Source: Gnetum montanum
Taxonomy: Eukaryota > Streptophyta > Gnetopsida > Gnetales > Gnetaceae
DNA length: 64,000 bases
Direction: 5' to 3'
Assembly (NCBI GenBank): GCA_015680685.1
Contig: MNCI01015663.1
Coordinates: 128,683 to 192,682 of the forward strand
Position numbers and translations under genes: made by a program. The notes under the pieces were generated by a model. The model ran no database searches. It was not told the origin of the DNA and saw only the letters and a program-made list of their open reading frames with translations. This document shows, one piece after another, positions 11,340-24,500 of the stretch (within the stretch, counting starts at the first letter, position 1; every line of letters starts with the position of its first letter).

Positions 11340-13950
11340 GATTTACTCCTCCAACCATCAAATCAGTTTACTATCTCCAAATTATTTCAATTTGCATGCT
11401 CATTTTCATGTTTGAAGAAAGGGTTCAACACCGACTTTCACAAATTCATGATCCAACCTCCGCAATTGTGTGTGTTGAGCTTAATTGAAGTATTGAAGCC
11501 TTGATACGCATTAGATGCATGTTTTCACTATGTTTGAAGGCTGATTTGAGGAGAATTGAAGGGTTTTCATGTTGATTATCTGTTTTGTGCACATGGCACA
11601 AGTTGGCTATTTCCCACATAAATTGGAAGTAATTGTTGTGTTTGCTGCCTCATTTCTTTTCTCAAGAGGTTCAAGAACACATTCCTGGCCTTCTCTGCCC
11701 TTATCAGGGTCCTATTTCATGCCAGATTCATTCCGAAGTGTTGAGTTTCTCTGTTTTTGGGTTTTTAACAGTCTACAACCCCACCATGAGCCACATTCTT
11801 CCTTCCACAACTCCTGGTCTGTTATTTTTGAATTTTTCCGATACCAAAACCTGTGGTCTCCTTGCAGTCTAATTTTCGGGTGCCATGACCCATGGTGGAC
11901 TCAGGGGGAAGTTTTTCAGATACATAAGGTAAAAGCTGTCTAGAATGGCAACTATGACCAGACCACGGTCTGTGGTTTGATATACTTTTATTGTGGTCAA
12001 GGGATTTCAAAATTTTTCTCTGTAGCAGGTACCACAACCTAACCAGGACCCATGGTTTTGGCAATCTCAACTGCATCATGACTCATGGTGAATCTACCAC
12101 AAGCTCCCAACTACTCATTGTTTGAAAATTTTACTACAAGTGACCCTGCCACTTGTGGTCAGCCTTGGAGGTCAAGTTTGAAGTCCAAATTTTAGAGATA
12201 GGGAGCTGAAGTGGGCCTTATTCTGTTGTCGAGCGCTGATACTTCAGAATAGTTATTGACGACAAATATCAGATAACAATATTTCCTAGAGAGGTTTCAG
12301 ATTAAATTGCAAGGCATGGGATGGGTTGCAAGAAATAAAAAGTTATATAGCTTTTGATCCCTATTTTTTAACTAGTTCATGCTTAAATGATCAATCTAGA
12401 CCTGTTGTGGATCTCAGAATTTGTATTTATATTTCATATAGAATGGGAAGTAAAATATGGTAAGAGTTTAAAGGGGAGAGTTTGACAGATTTGTAAAGCT
12501 TAGGTTTCTTGGAAGGGCTTTCAAGCAGTTTATGTTCCTAGTCTTATCCTAGAGCTAATGGAGAATAAATTGGATTCTTAAAAATTTATTTTCTTTCTAC
12601 GTTGTTTTATTGTTCTCCAGGATGCTGTTATTTTTTGATGTGTTGGTTGGTTGTGAGTAAGTTGTGCATAGAGGTTCTTTCCGAGCTCAAATCTCGTAGT
12701 AGTATTTGTGTCAAAGTGGTTTAGCATAGCTACAGAATTGTGCAAAGTATTTTTATTCATATTCAAGATATTGTATTTGGATATTGAAACAATAAAGTTG
12801 CATCAAATAAGGGTGAATGCTTTTACATAGGTATGTTTTGTTTTGGTTTTTTTTTTTCTTAAATTACGAAATTGAAAATCAAGTAGTTTTATTATGTCTA
12901 TGTATAGATGCTTGTGATCTATTGGACAAAATTTAGTTTCAACCATTTCTTTCATATAAATTCTTTATATCTGAGTATAAACAGTTGGGATTCAACTTGT
13001 GACCTGCAGGATGCTAGTCACAAGTCTTACAAGAAAGGTACCTCTTATTGATTTCATCTGGTCTCTAATGGTAGTACCACCTGAAAGTAGGTTTGCAGAC
13101 ATTTTTCCTTATAGTCATGGGACAGACTTCCACAAGAATCAAATAACCTGTATGTTTATTTGGTGACGTTTATTGCTTTAGAGAAAATGTTATAATGATA
13201 CCATTTTAAAATTTCTTTTGTTTGTTTTCATCTAAAATTAATTGTAACAAGCAAACTTTAATTTTAAATAATTTTTTGTGTTAACCTTTTTCAGAAGAAG
13301 TAACAGTTAAAAGTTCTTTTAATTTTATATCGTTTTAATAGATAATTTGAGGATGTTTATAATGGATTTAATTTTGATGCCTATGTATAGTATTTGAAAA
13401 ACGGATTAAAATGAATTGTAGAAGTTTTGCTAAAACATTTTTCATTGTTGTTGATGATTTTTGGTTTAGTTTTGGAAACCAAGCTTCCATATTCAAGCTG
13501 ATTTAAAAAACCAAAGACCAAATAAAGGTTTAGATCTTTAGAGATTACACATTGGCGACAACATAGAAGTTATTATTTCTGGAATAGCTTTTTAATTGTG
13601 GTACCCAATAGTAGCTTACAAGAGCCCGTACGTAGCACCATAGTAGAAATGTGTTTTGCTTAGATAAAATTGTTTCAACATTATTGCTGTGCTGTAGTGA
13701 TAGTCTCTTACTTTGCTCCTAAATGATATCTATGATAATGTTATATGAGATCTAAGCCTAAATTTATTTAATTTCACTATGCATGATTAATTCATTGAAT
13801 TGTACTATGCATCCATAGCTTGTTTTTAGCATGGAAAACTTAATTCACTTAGCTGGTTTCATCTAGTGAATGGGTCTGCCTTAGATGTTGACCGCACAAC
13901 TACTGTCTTAACACATTCATTTATTAGGGCACGGTTTCTTCAATTCTGCA
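11340..13950 (+). other. Intron sequence without recognised features
   Basis: No host exon or clear transposon domain was found. From about 11840 to 12160 there are recurring short motifs resembling CCACGGTCTGTGGT, CCATGACCCATGG and GACCCATGG (a loose CCATGGGTC theme), of unknown meaning. Confidence 0.4.
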
Positions 13951-14185
13951 AACGTTGCTAATCTTGGATGTAAAGACAACACCTTAGGTGATCATACGTT
14001 TGGTTCAAACAGGTGATTTCAATGGTGAATGATATGTGGAAAGGGCAATCCTTCAAGGATCTAAGGTAAAGGGAATAAAGAAATAAATGATCATTATAAA
14101 TCTTGGAAGTGCCATTTGAATGGAACCAAGAATTTAGGCTCTTTGACAAATAGGTTAAACTTGGCTTGGTTACTTATTTTGTTTT

Positions 14186-14388
14186 GCTATTTTATTGTGA
14201 AATCATCTTAATATTTCCTTTTTTCAAGGTAGTATAGAAGCTATAGGAAAACAGAAGTATTTGTTGTTATGTAGTGACCTCATCTTTTTGTTATTGTATT
14301 GTGAAATCAGTTTAATAGTTCCTTTCTTCATGGTGGTATAGAGGCAATAGGAAAACAGAAATATTGGTTGTTAAGTAGTGACCTCAGC
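14186..14388 (+). repeat. Tandem duplication, period about 105 bp
   Basis: Two copies share ATTGTGAAATCA, TAGGAAAACAGAA and TAGTGACCTCA at the same spacing, at 14193 and 14298 for the first motif. Confidence 0.7.
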
Positions 14389-14463
14389 TTGTGATGGATC
14401 ATCATATAATAAACGCTTCCTGGATTATATGGAGTTGGGTTTCAGCATTAGGTTTAAGGTTTA

Positions 14464-14655
14464 AGTGACTGAGGTATTGCCCACTTTGTTAGAACATGTG
14501 ATTTGTGGTTTGCAAGTCACAGATTCAATCCCCAAGGGGTATGCTGAGGCACATGTGAACCTGGGAGCATGGTAAAGATATATGTTTAGGCTATAATGTC
14601 AGGTAAACAGTTGACCATAGAAAATTATTATCAAATCCTTCACCAACCTTAATCA
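14464..14655 (+). mobile_element. SINE-like element, copy 1
   Basis: It starts AGTGACTGAGGTATTGCCC (A-box-like), has a B-box-like TCACAGATTCAATCCCC at about 14517-14533, then GTATGCTGAGG, GGGAGCATGGTAAAGATATA and GTCAGGTAAACAGTTGACCAT. The same ordered blocks occur at 17861-18023 and, inverted, at 21725-21903. This marks a dispersed tRNA-derived family. Confidence 0.6.
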
Positions 14656-14760
14656 TGAGCCCATGTTCATGGGATAGAGTTACCATGATGATTAGGTTTG
14701 AGGTTTTAGCCGAAGCATCTAGAATGTATGCCCCTGTTCTGATGATTATGATCAAGAATG

Positions 14761-14848
14761 TGAGACAGATTGGCGAAAAGCATGAGATCTGAAGCTTTGG
14801 ACATGTGAGACAGATTGGTGAAAAACATGAGATCTGAAGCTTTGGAGT
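14761..14848 (+). repeat. 45-bp tandem duplication
   Basis: TGAGACAGATTGG(C/T)GAAAA and the following GCATGAGATCTGAAGCTTTGGA-type sequence occur twice, starting at 14761 and 14806, with few differences. Confidence 0.85.
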
Positions 14849-15193
14849 TGGCTCTTAGGAGACCAAACCATTGAAGTTACATTGTGTGTTTTTTCTGCAA
14901 TCTGGCTATGTTTTTGCTTGCTGTTTAAGCCTTTTTTATCGACACACATGGAGTTTTAGCCCTAGTTTTATTAGACTTTTGTTTGGTGTATTATCATATG
15001 GAGGTATAGATACAGTATTTCCTTTGTTAGTGTCTCACTGATTTGATTGACCATTAAATTGCAGCTCTAGTAAATTCATAAATTACAGTCATTTGTTAGT
15101 GGTTCAATGTTGTGATTGCATCTCTAGTAAATTCATAAAATATAGTTTGACCAGGTGATCTAGAATATCTGGCTGGGTGATGCTAGAGATTAA

Positions 15194-15517
15194 ATGGCAG
15201 CTGGACGTGAAAAGAAGCAATCAGATGGTGTTTGTATATCTGGTAATAGCTTACAAGAACTATCTGGTGATAAGAAAAAGAATCACTCTGAGCTTTCAAG
15301 ATGGTTGCAGAGGATGCATCCTCACATTGCTCTGGAATGGGATGAAAAACAAAACAAAGCTGTTGCTCAGAAGGGACAAGTGGGTGTCTCATGGAGGCAT
15401 TACTCTTCTTTCTATCAACCATCAAAGAAAAGCTTACAAATGGTCTTGGCCGATGTTATCAACATCCCAGAGGAGCTGTTCCGTTTAAAGGATTTCAGCA
15501 AGGTTTTTTCATATGAG
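15194..15517 (+). CDS. NFRKB-like gene, coding exon 1
   Basis: Codons 1-108, ending in S-Y-E with donor GAG|GTAGCC (phase 0). It carries the basic N-terminus (AAGREKKQSDG) and ends in LADVINIPEELFRLKDFSKV, the lead-in to the DEUBAD domain. The 128-nt intron that follows ends GGGCAG. Confidence 0.85.
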
Positions 15518-18500
15518 GTAGCCTTTGACATCTGCTTGTACAAAAATTTTATTGTTTAACTTTTCAGTTGCTTTACTCTGCCTTTTTTTTGTTTTTTGTT
15601 TTTAGCATTTTCCCCAATTTTTCTCTAAGAGCTTTGACTGGGCAGGTCTGGCAAAGATGCCTTTCAGAATCTGAGAAGAGGCTGCTTTTGGAGTTTCTTC
15701 CCGAAGAAGTTAATGCTGACATGTTATTGCAGTCCTTGTTTCGTGGAGATAATTTTCATTTTGGGAGTCCATTGTTAACATGGTATTTTCAAATTCCTAC
15801 ATGGTTCAATTTTTCATTCTGTGCAAAACACTGTTTTCCTATTTTCTAGTAACTTAGAGATTCATCTTTTTTCAATGTTTTTTAATCACATGAAAAAAAT
15901 GTACACACTATACGGGAGTTTGGATGTTTCTTTAAATTTCATTTGAAATAGTGTTGGAGTTCGAAATGTGGAGAGATCATGGCTTAGCCTTGAAGTTGCT
16001 ACCTCATAAAGTATATATTATGAGTTCAAGTCATACATATGTTACATGGTGACCTGGTAGTATTACCTGTTAGGATTGGTTGGTTGGTGTTAGGCATTAC
16101 CATAGAACTGTCACCGAAAGCAAATAAAAGAGGCATCCCTTATTGATTTTTTAAAAGCGGGGTTGTTATGGTAAAACTTTTAAATGTTAACCACTGTGTC
16201 GACAGAATTTACTCTCAAGATATATTACCAGGAAATATGCTGCAAGTGAAGCTTGAAACCATATCTTATTTGTTGATCTGCTGCATAGCAAATAGAGGAG
16301 ATGATGTAGCATTTGTTGCACCATATTTTTCTCCTTAAGAAGCCATACCATTTGGCAATCCATTTGATTGTTCTAATTTCTCATACCTGTTAATTTCTGT
16401 AAAGGAATCTTTTAGAATTTCCTTTGGGATGTGTCATATCTCAGATGGCCTCAGCATTCTAAGAGGCTGTCAGAAACAGCATGGACTAAAAGAGCTTTGA
16501 CCATCTTGGAGGTCAAATTGTAGATTGTCTTTTCAAGGTTTTACTACAGTTGAGTTGTATTTTGAAAAAGTCAAAATTAATATCATAATATCTTGGAGTA
16601 AAGCTAAAAATTTTAGTTATATAATAGTACCATTGTCTTAGGAAGCCTTCATGTTTTTTCTAATATTAATTTATGGATTACTTATAAGTTTGTATCTTTG
16701 AAAATGGATTTGTCATATTAGAACATTTATTTTATTATTTTACTATATCTGGTGGTTCAAAATCTGAATTCAGGGCAATTTGATATCATGCAGGGAATCC
16801 TCACTTTGTAGCGGTGACTTGCATCCAGATTCTGTTTATTCTAAAGAAATGATTCAGGCAACTAGCAAAAGGGCATATTATTCTGAACTGCAGCACTATC
16901 ACAGCAAGTGTGAAACTTGATTTTGATTAGTATTCTATTTTAATTTATTACATGTTTTGCTTGGATTGATACATTCATTTGCCTCACATTTATTTGACAA
17001 TTTTGTAGCATGCTGAAGTCTTTGGAAAGATGGAAGGAGACATGGCAAAACTGTAAGCATGCTGACAGGGAGTTTTTACAGAGACTAAGGTATTTTTCAA
17101 ATATAATTTTTGAAGTGGATTTTGAAGTAAATTTATAATTTTTTAACTTAAAATCTTATTTTATGAATATAATCTCCTTTTACTTTTTCCAACACCACCC
17201 CAGGCGTGCCCCCCACCGCACCCACCCCCGACACACCCCCCCGGGGGGCCCAAAAAAAAGCTTTATAATTAAAATTCACCGTTAACGGGGTAAATTTTGG
17301 TCCCCATGTATGTTTTTATCTCAGTTATCAATGTCACTAGAATCATCTCCTTGATACAACTTTTATTTTATTACAGATTTTGCAGCATACATACCTATTA
17401 TCAATGTCACTAGAAGCAGTCTCCTTGATACAACTTTTATTTTATTACAAAGTTTGCAACATACATACCAATAGATATGGAAGCCCAAATATTTGCTTGA
17501 GTATTTATATCACATTATAAAAGTAATTTCTCAGCTAATCGTGTGTTTCAGAAATAGATAATGGGAAAGTTTTACATCACTTTGCGTATAGCTGATAATA
17601 ATAAGTGCAATAATTATTAATCAGTATCCAGAATTTGTAAGAAAGCACAAGGTTTTGGATTAACACCATATTTCTTTCATCACATAAGAAATTATGTTTG
17701 TACACTTTTTTTTTTTATTGAAAACATCATCTCGTGAAAATTAATTCTATTTTATTTATATAAAGCTGCAAAAGCCTTGGTTAAAATTTTGACCAAGCTG
17801 AGGTTCTTAATATTTCTGTTCCTAAAGATATGGTTGTGGATGTAGAAGTTTATAATATGTCAGTGAGGCATAGCTCACATGATTAGAGTATCTGGCTTGT
17901 AATTTGCAAGTCACAGGTTTGATCTCAAGGGGGTATGCTGAGATAAGTGCTATTTGGGGGCATGGTAAGCATATGCGTTCAGGGACTACGGTGTTAGGCA
18001 AACAGCTGGCCATGGGATAAAAGAACCAAAATGATGCACAATTTTTTAATATATAAATGATTGCAATCTCTTGTGCTGCTATATGCTAAACTTTGGAAAA
18101 CCTCTCAGTTTCAAATAACTGCTATCATCCATCCATTAAAAGGATCAACCTTGTTTGTGTATATTTGAATAGGGTTATTTATAAAGAAACTGAGAAGTAA
18201 ACATTATACAGGCAAACATATGCTTTCTATATTATGCATTTTTCTTTCTTTGGTTATTAAGCTTCTGTTGAGTGTATACTTTTTACTGTTGACTGTGTGC
18301 GCAGTGTGCTGGATGTTCTTGTTCGTTGTCATTATCTATTTACGAAGTTTTCAGATATTGTGATTATTAGGAAGTAATTTTAAATTGCATTTATCAATTA
18401 TTGCTTAACGTATGTAGAACAATTTCCATGTATAATTTCTCCTCATTGCTTCTAGGGGATTTCTGACATTAGTGAATTGAGATTAATCTGTTTTTAAAAG

Positions 18501-21500
18501 AAACACACCAATTCTTTGGTCATTCTTTAATTTCAGATAAGTATATTCTTTATACAGGTATTATTTCCCCAATTCTTGCATATCCTGAGTAACTTTTTTC
18601 TAAATGTGGCAGCACATGTGCAAAAGATAAAGTTCCAAAGCAAAATGGTGTTTGCTCTGTAAAGGAAAGGGCACATTCCAAGCATTATAGTCAAAAGAGT
18701 GCTGAAAATGGCCATCCTCTTATGAAAAAAGAGCTGTATGAGTCATCAAATGATTCAAAGCTAAGGTATTATATGGTGTTCCATCATGATATCAGCTGTT
18801 TTAAATAAATTTAAATCTTTAGTAACAGAAATGTATTGTACCATTTTGCAGCTTAATACTACTCCTTGCTGTTTAGGTTGACCACTGTCTGAACATGTTT
18901 TGCTATATTATAACAAATTTAATAAATGCTGCTATTCGCTTCAAGTATCCATGGGTACAGGTGCCTAAAAATTTAACTTGAATTTACAATATTGATTTGC
19001 TATCTAGTAACTGGATAAAATCTTCCCTACGACCATCTATATATTATATTCAAGGGTATCCTCAAAGAGGGATTTATTCTGTTAGTAATTGACGTCCAAA
19101 TTGCCTTCCCTAATTACTTCTGACGTTTTGAAATTAACAAATAGAGTGTCTGGTTTGGCTGTTCTAAACTCAAAATATGACACACCTAAGGATAAGAGAA
19201 TGCCACACATCCAGTCATCTCTTTAACATGTTGCAAAATGTTTTGTAACTACTACTAGAAAAATACTTAGTGAAGTGTTTTGTAGAGAGCCTTGCTATAT
19301 TTTTTACTATTGTATTATGACATCATGGTATGTGAAATGACACGCTAATCGACTTTCATTAGCTGTTTAATAGTTTACATTTTTGATTCACGTTTTCATA
19401 AAACTACATGTATTCCTAGATGTGCTTGGATACCTATTTCTGCCACCCTAGTGTGATGCTACTTTTTGTTTGAAATATCCGATGTGCATGTTATGCTTAT
19501 ACATGAAAAATGTCTTGTGATCTTTTTAATGTCTAACTCCATGCTATTATGTAATCGATTTTGTTTTTGGATCATTTGTTAAGAGAGTACTGTCGCCAAT
19601 ATTTCTGATTGTTGAGTGATTTCCCCTTGAATTCAGTAGGAACACTCGTCATATTGAACTTATATCTTCCCTTACCATTATTGCATTCATCTTTTCTACA
19701 AACATTTGTTCATAGATGGCATATATTATGGAAATGATAGAGAGGTGCAGTCTTAGATACTGCACCAGAAATGGTCTGGCTCTTGAAATTTTTTTATTCT
19801 TTTTTTCTAATTCTTTTTTGCCTTTTTTAGATCCATCTCTGATTTTGTGGCACTCTATTAACTATTAATTGGTGTCTTTGGGATCTCCAATTTAACGATT
19901 TTCTGAGCTTTTTATTCCCTTTTGTTTTTCTCTTTCAATAGCATCCTATTAAATCAAAATTTTCTGCTATTTGTAGTTCCTATTCGTTTCTTATCTTTTT
20001 GCTTCTTTACATCCTGAAGATCTTTCAATCCTGAGTTTCATTTTTGTTTGTGATTGTGTCTTCAATGTTTAATGATCCATTCTTGATGTAAACTTTTTGG
20101 CCGAAGCTATTTGACTGCTGCTAATTTGAGATGCCCTTACACCGAGGAAGAAGGATTTCTTCTGGTTGATTTATACGAGAATTCTGCATCTCAGATTATC
20201 CCCCTTTAGATTTGTCTATTCTTTTATACAAACTGATTGCCTGAGTTTCGAGCTATCTGATCTAATGTTAATTTTGACATTATCTTCCATCCAATTTGTT
20301 CTTATACAAACTGATTTCTTTTTGTAGTTTTGTAAAACCTTTACTGGCTTGAAGTTATTGCAGGCATCACTTTATGCAAAATTTCGTTGTTCTGTTTTGA
20401 TGCAAAATTTTCCTGGTTGATTTACGTGAGAATTTCCCTAGATCAGAGAATGATCATTAGATTTATTGATTCTTTTATAACAACTGCACTCGTTAACTTG
20501 GATCGACTTTTATAATGTCGATTTTGACCTGATTTCCATCCAAATCTTCCAAAATGTGCATTTCTTTCTTTTTTTTCGCGGTTGCCTCTTAATCCTTTGA
20601 TGTTCTGCTAGAAAACACTAAGCGTTTATATTCATTGAGAATATCTATGCTTTCTAAAACATACATTACAGTGGCTCTCCAACTAGGCTATTGTGTCTTT
20701 CTTTATTTTATTTTATTTTTTGTGATGCTAGCTATGGTTCGTCAATCGATTTCTCTAATTCCACCTTTTTGTATGGATATGGTCCATAGGGAAGCACCGG
20801 GAAGCAGAGCTACCCACGAAAAATTGATTATGGGGAACAGATTACGGGCTTCTTCTGAGCTATCAGCTCACAAATCTTCAGATAGTGATGACTGGGATCA
20901 GCCTATTCGCTTGAAGGTGCACTCTTTTAGTTAAATTTAATTTTTTCTTATTCAGTTTCAGTTGAATAATTCATTTTATGAGTCGTCTGTTTAGAACTAG
21001 GCCTTCAAAACTTTTATTGTTTCCTGTTCATTATGACGTTTGGGTTTATGGTTTTTTGACCTTTGTTTAAACGACTAAAATAGAAGTTATTATTTTGACA
21101 ACACTATTTAGACGTGGACCAAGGAGCAGTACGCACAAAATCAGCCAATCATTAACAAAAAAAGAAAAAAAAAGTAAAAGAGAGAGAGAGAGAGAGAGAA
21201 TTGAATCTACCATCCTTATGGTACCATGCCGGTCATAATCTTTATTCACGGCTTTTTAATATTGCCTTTCTTGAACAGACAAAAAGAAAGATAACTTTTT
21301 AATGGTAGCATTTTTTAAAACTCTGCTAGTTTCGAAGACTTGGGCATTTGGATCTCATTCTCAAATCGAATTCTCTTTGAAACCTTTACACCTGATTGCT
21401 GTAATTTCTCTAGTCTGATTCCAGTACCCTTCATGGTTCAAAGATTTCTTTATTTCCAAATCTCTGCATGCTCTAAACTCCTAGCAAAGCATCCCAAAAT

Positions 21501-24500
21501 TCATTCATGCGCCATATTCCTTCATTCCATGTTCGAGTTGGTACTTCTTGTAATGATTTTGGCGTTAGAATATCCTAATCTGTGGCTGCCCCTGCCCAAA
21601 TGTTATTATATCTATGAGGGATTACAGGCAATGCATAAAGACATGGTTGCCAACAATGTATGGCATCATCACAGTACCTTATATACCATCTATATAGCTG
21701 ATTGTTAAGGTTTGTTAGGGTAGGCGGAGGATTTAATGATGATTATCTACGCTGAATGTTTGCCTGATGTCAGCCTGAACATATATTTTTACCGTGCCCC
21801 AGATTAGCACGTGTCTCAACATACTCCATGGGATCGAACCTGTGACTTGGAACTCACTCACCTGCTGCATGCTCTAATCAAGTGACTTAGGCCTCACTGA
21901 TCGTTACTACCATTGCATATGTTTTTAATCACCTACCCCCAGGAAAAATAAAAGAAAATGAAAAACAAAAACAACTACATCCATAAATCATTGTCCATCT
22001 TGATAGCATATGTTTTCTGTTGAAAATTTTCCTTATGCATCTTAAAAAATACATGAACTTCAAGGAAACTACATTACTCCAATGTATAACTTCCTTCTCT
22101 ATTTTTCTGTAACGCATGATCCATCTTTGCTAATTTGTACAGTTGTTTAGTATTTGTAATCAAAGGTTACCATCATGTGGCGTTATGCTATTATCTTTCA
22201 TCCACATACTTTTTAAACCCGCAGCATATTTCTGGAGCACCAATGATATGCGATCCTTTTAAATTTCATGTGTTTAATTTAAGTGCCATCATCTCTTGCA
22301 CCCACATCACATTCTCATTCTTAATCCTCCATGCTAGCTTTTCTCAAAGTAACAGGTTTAAATAAATCAAGGAGAGTTTTTTGTAATTTTATGGACATTG
22401 ATGAATCCACTATTTACCTTTTTGAGCCCATAGCTGCCAGGCCAGCTTGATGCACATGGTTTTATTGCAGTCCTGTAGCAAGCAAATGTCAGATATTCTT
22501 CAAACAGGATGCTTTCTACTTGCCCACCAAAGCAATTATAGCACAAAGATACTTGCTAACATTGCTATTAACCTGCTGCACTGAGTTTGAGCAAAAGTAT
22601 ATGGGGAGGTTAGAAACCAGTGATGTATGGGGAATTGGCTAGAATTTGTTGTTTGCTAACTTATTATCAAGAATTCACCTAACAAACCAGTGATATGCCT
22701 CAAGATTCCATTTCTCTATGTAAGTGAAGGATTTGGTAGCTCTTCCACCAAGTCGTCCCCTCCTGAACACTTGGTTGGGGAAATCCTCAATTGGCAATGC
22801 TGGGGGTACTCAAGATGCACTAGAAACAAAATTTGCTTTTTTGGTTTACAATATGTGAATCGGCTTGTTACATTCTTTTGGATATACATCTACTTTTTTT
22901 TCGTCATTAATTTCTTTTTTTAAACAATATTCAAAGGCTCTACAAATTACACATACAAACTCTTTCACCTCTGGCATCTTATCTAAATAACATCATTGTG
23001 AACATTCTTCTACTTTATTGTATGATGATAGTGAATCTGTTCTTTAGTTAACACTTGCTTTCATATACTATTTGCATTTTATCTTTTGATGATAAGTGGA
23101 ACGTCTTTTCTTGGATTTTCTGTGAGTCCATATTTGTAACACTGGTTTCTTACAAAACAATCTTCAGGCTTCTTATCTGCATCTTTTACGGTATTATTTT
23201 AGAATCTTCTGCTTTCAATTTTGCAACCGAAAATTCTTATGAGTTTTCTAATTTCATAAAATTTGACTTTGCATCTTTTACGGTATTCTTTTAGAACCTC
23301 ATCTTTTCTATTTTGGAACCTAATATTCTTATGAGATTTCTAATGTCGTAAAATTTGAATTTGTAAATAAAAATCATTTAATTATCTTTTTACTTTGTCT
23401 ATTCAGTCTTCCTTTCTTTGTACTATTGCTGTATGCTTCGTACTCAGCATTGGTCCCCAAACATTTTTTTGATTTTCCTTCATACATGTATCCAAATAAT
23501 TCTTACTCTTGATCTAAATGATTTCTTTGAGTATATATCTCATACTTTTGTCTGAACCCTAAGAACCAGTTGGTAATAACATGGCTGACATTGTAGTAAC
23601 AAATATTTAAGTTGATACTAGGGTTTTCATTAAATTGAGAAGAATCTTTAGAACTATTGGAAATAACATGGTTGACTAGTTTGTGCATTTTGAATCTTTG
23701 CTTTTTCTGGCATAGCCTACTGTTGAGATACCAGCATTAGTTTAATGTTTGCGATGTTTCCCACTTTTTAGCAGTTATTCAGTATGTTGGTCCTAGACAA
23801 TAACACAAGAATGAATATATTAACTTCATAACCAGCGTTTTTTTGTTTTCAGAGGGCTTATTCAAGTGCTACGCATACCAACCCGAAAGAAAAAAAGAAT
23901 GTTTGAAAAGTTTTAGTTACATATTTAATCCTAAGCACCTGTCTGCCACTTTTAGCTATTCGGCATCATTGTAAATTTTGGAAAAGAGAATGTTTTATTC
24001 TTTAATCAAATGAGAATTTATGAACCCGATAACAAATGTGATCCACTAGGAGTTGAATAAATTTTGTTAACTCTGGATACAGGTTAACAGGAAATTTCAT
24101 AAAAATTTCAAAGCACATTCAAGTGGGGAAAATGATGCAGAGCCCCTTGGAGAAGCTTATGGTGATTCTGAAACTGTTGTGGCACATTCAATTAACAGTT
24201 TTGATCTGGATAAGAAGAAGGCTATGGATTACTGGTAAGATGATTTTAGAGTTTTTATAAAAATTAGAGTACCCAGCAGGGCACATTTTGACTTTGCACT
24301 TAATTTACAGGATGCAAATGGTAATAAATGACATTAAAGTTTGCCAACTTAAGTTTTTGGAGGTGAAGGATAAAAGTGCTGAATTAAGAAAGATGTTGTT
24401 TAAAGAAGTTTTGGAACGCAAGAAAATGATTGTTGATGAGGTACGCTGCCTTACAGTGATGGTAACCTCTCCCTGTATTTTGTGAAACATCATGATGCAT

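Larger units (their letters stand above)
8480..15154 (+). other. Probable 5' UTR intron with transposon debris
   Basis: No host exon was recognised between the GC-rich leader and the start codon at 15194. The interval holds a LINE reverse-transcriptase remnant (9090-10250), a 34-bp direct repeat (11207-11240 and 11301-11334), a duplication of about 105 bp (14186-14388), a SINE-like copy (14464-14655) and a 45-bp duplication (14761-14848). Possible acceptor sites are TTGACCAG at about 15147-15154 and GATGCTAG ending at 15186. Which one is used cannot be told from sequence alone. Confidence 0.4.

Noticed and set aside
14470-14540. Functional tRNA gene
   Set aside because: Only A- and B-box-like motifs remain; no cloverleaf with an acceptor stem could be drawn. 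A SINE head fits better.
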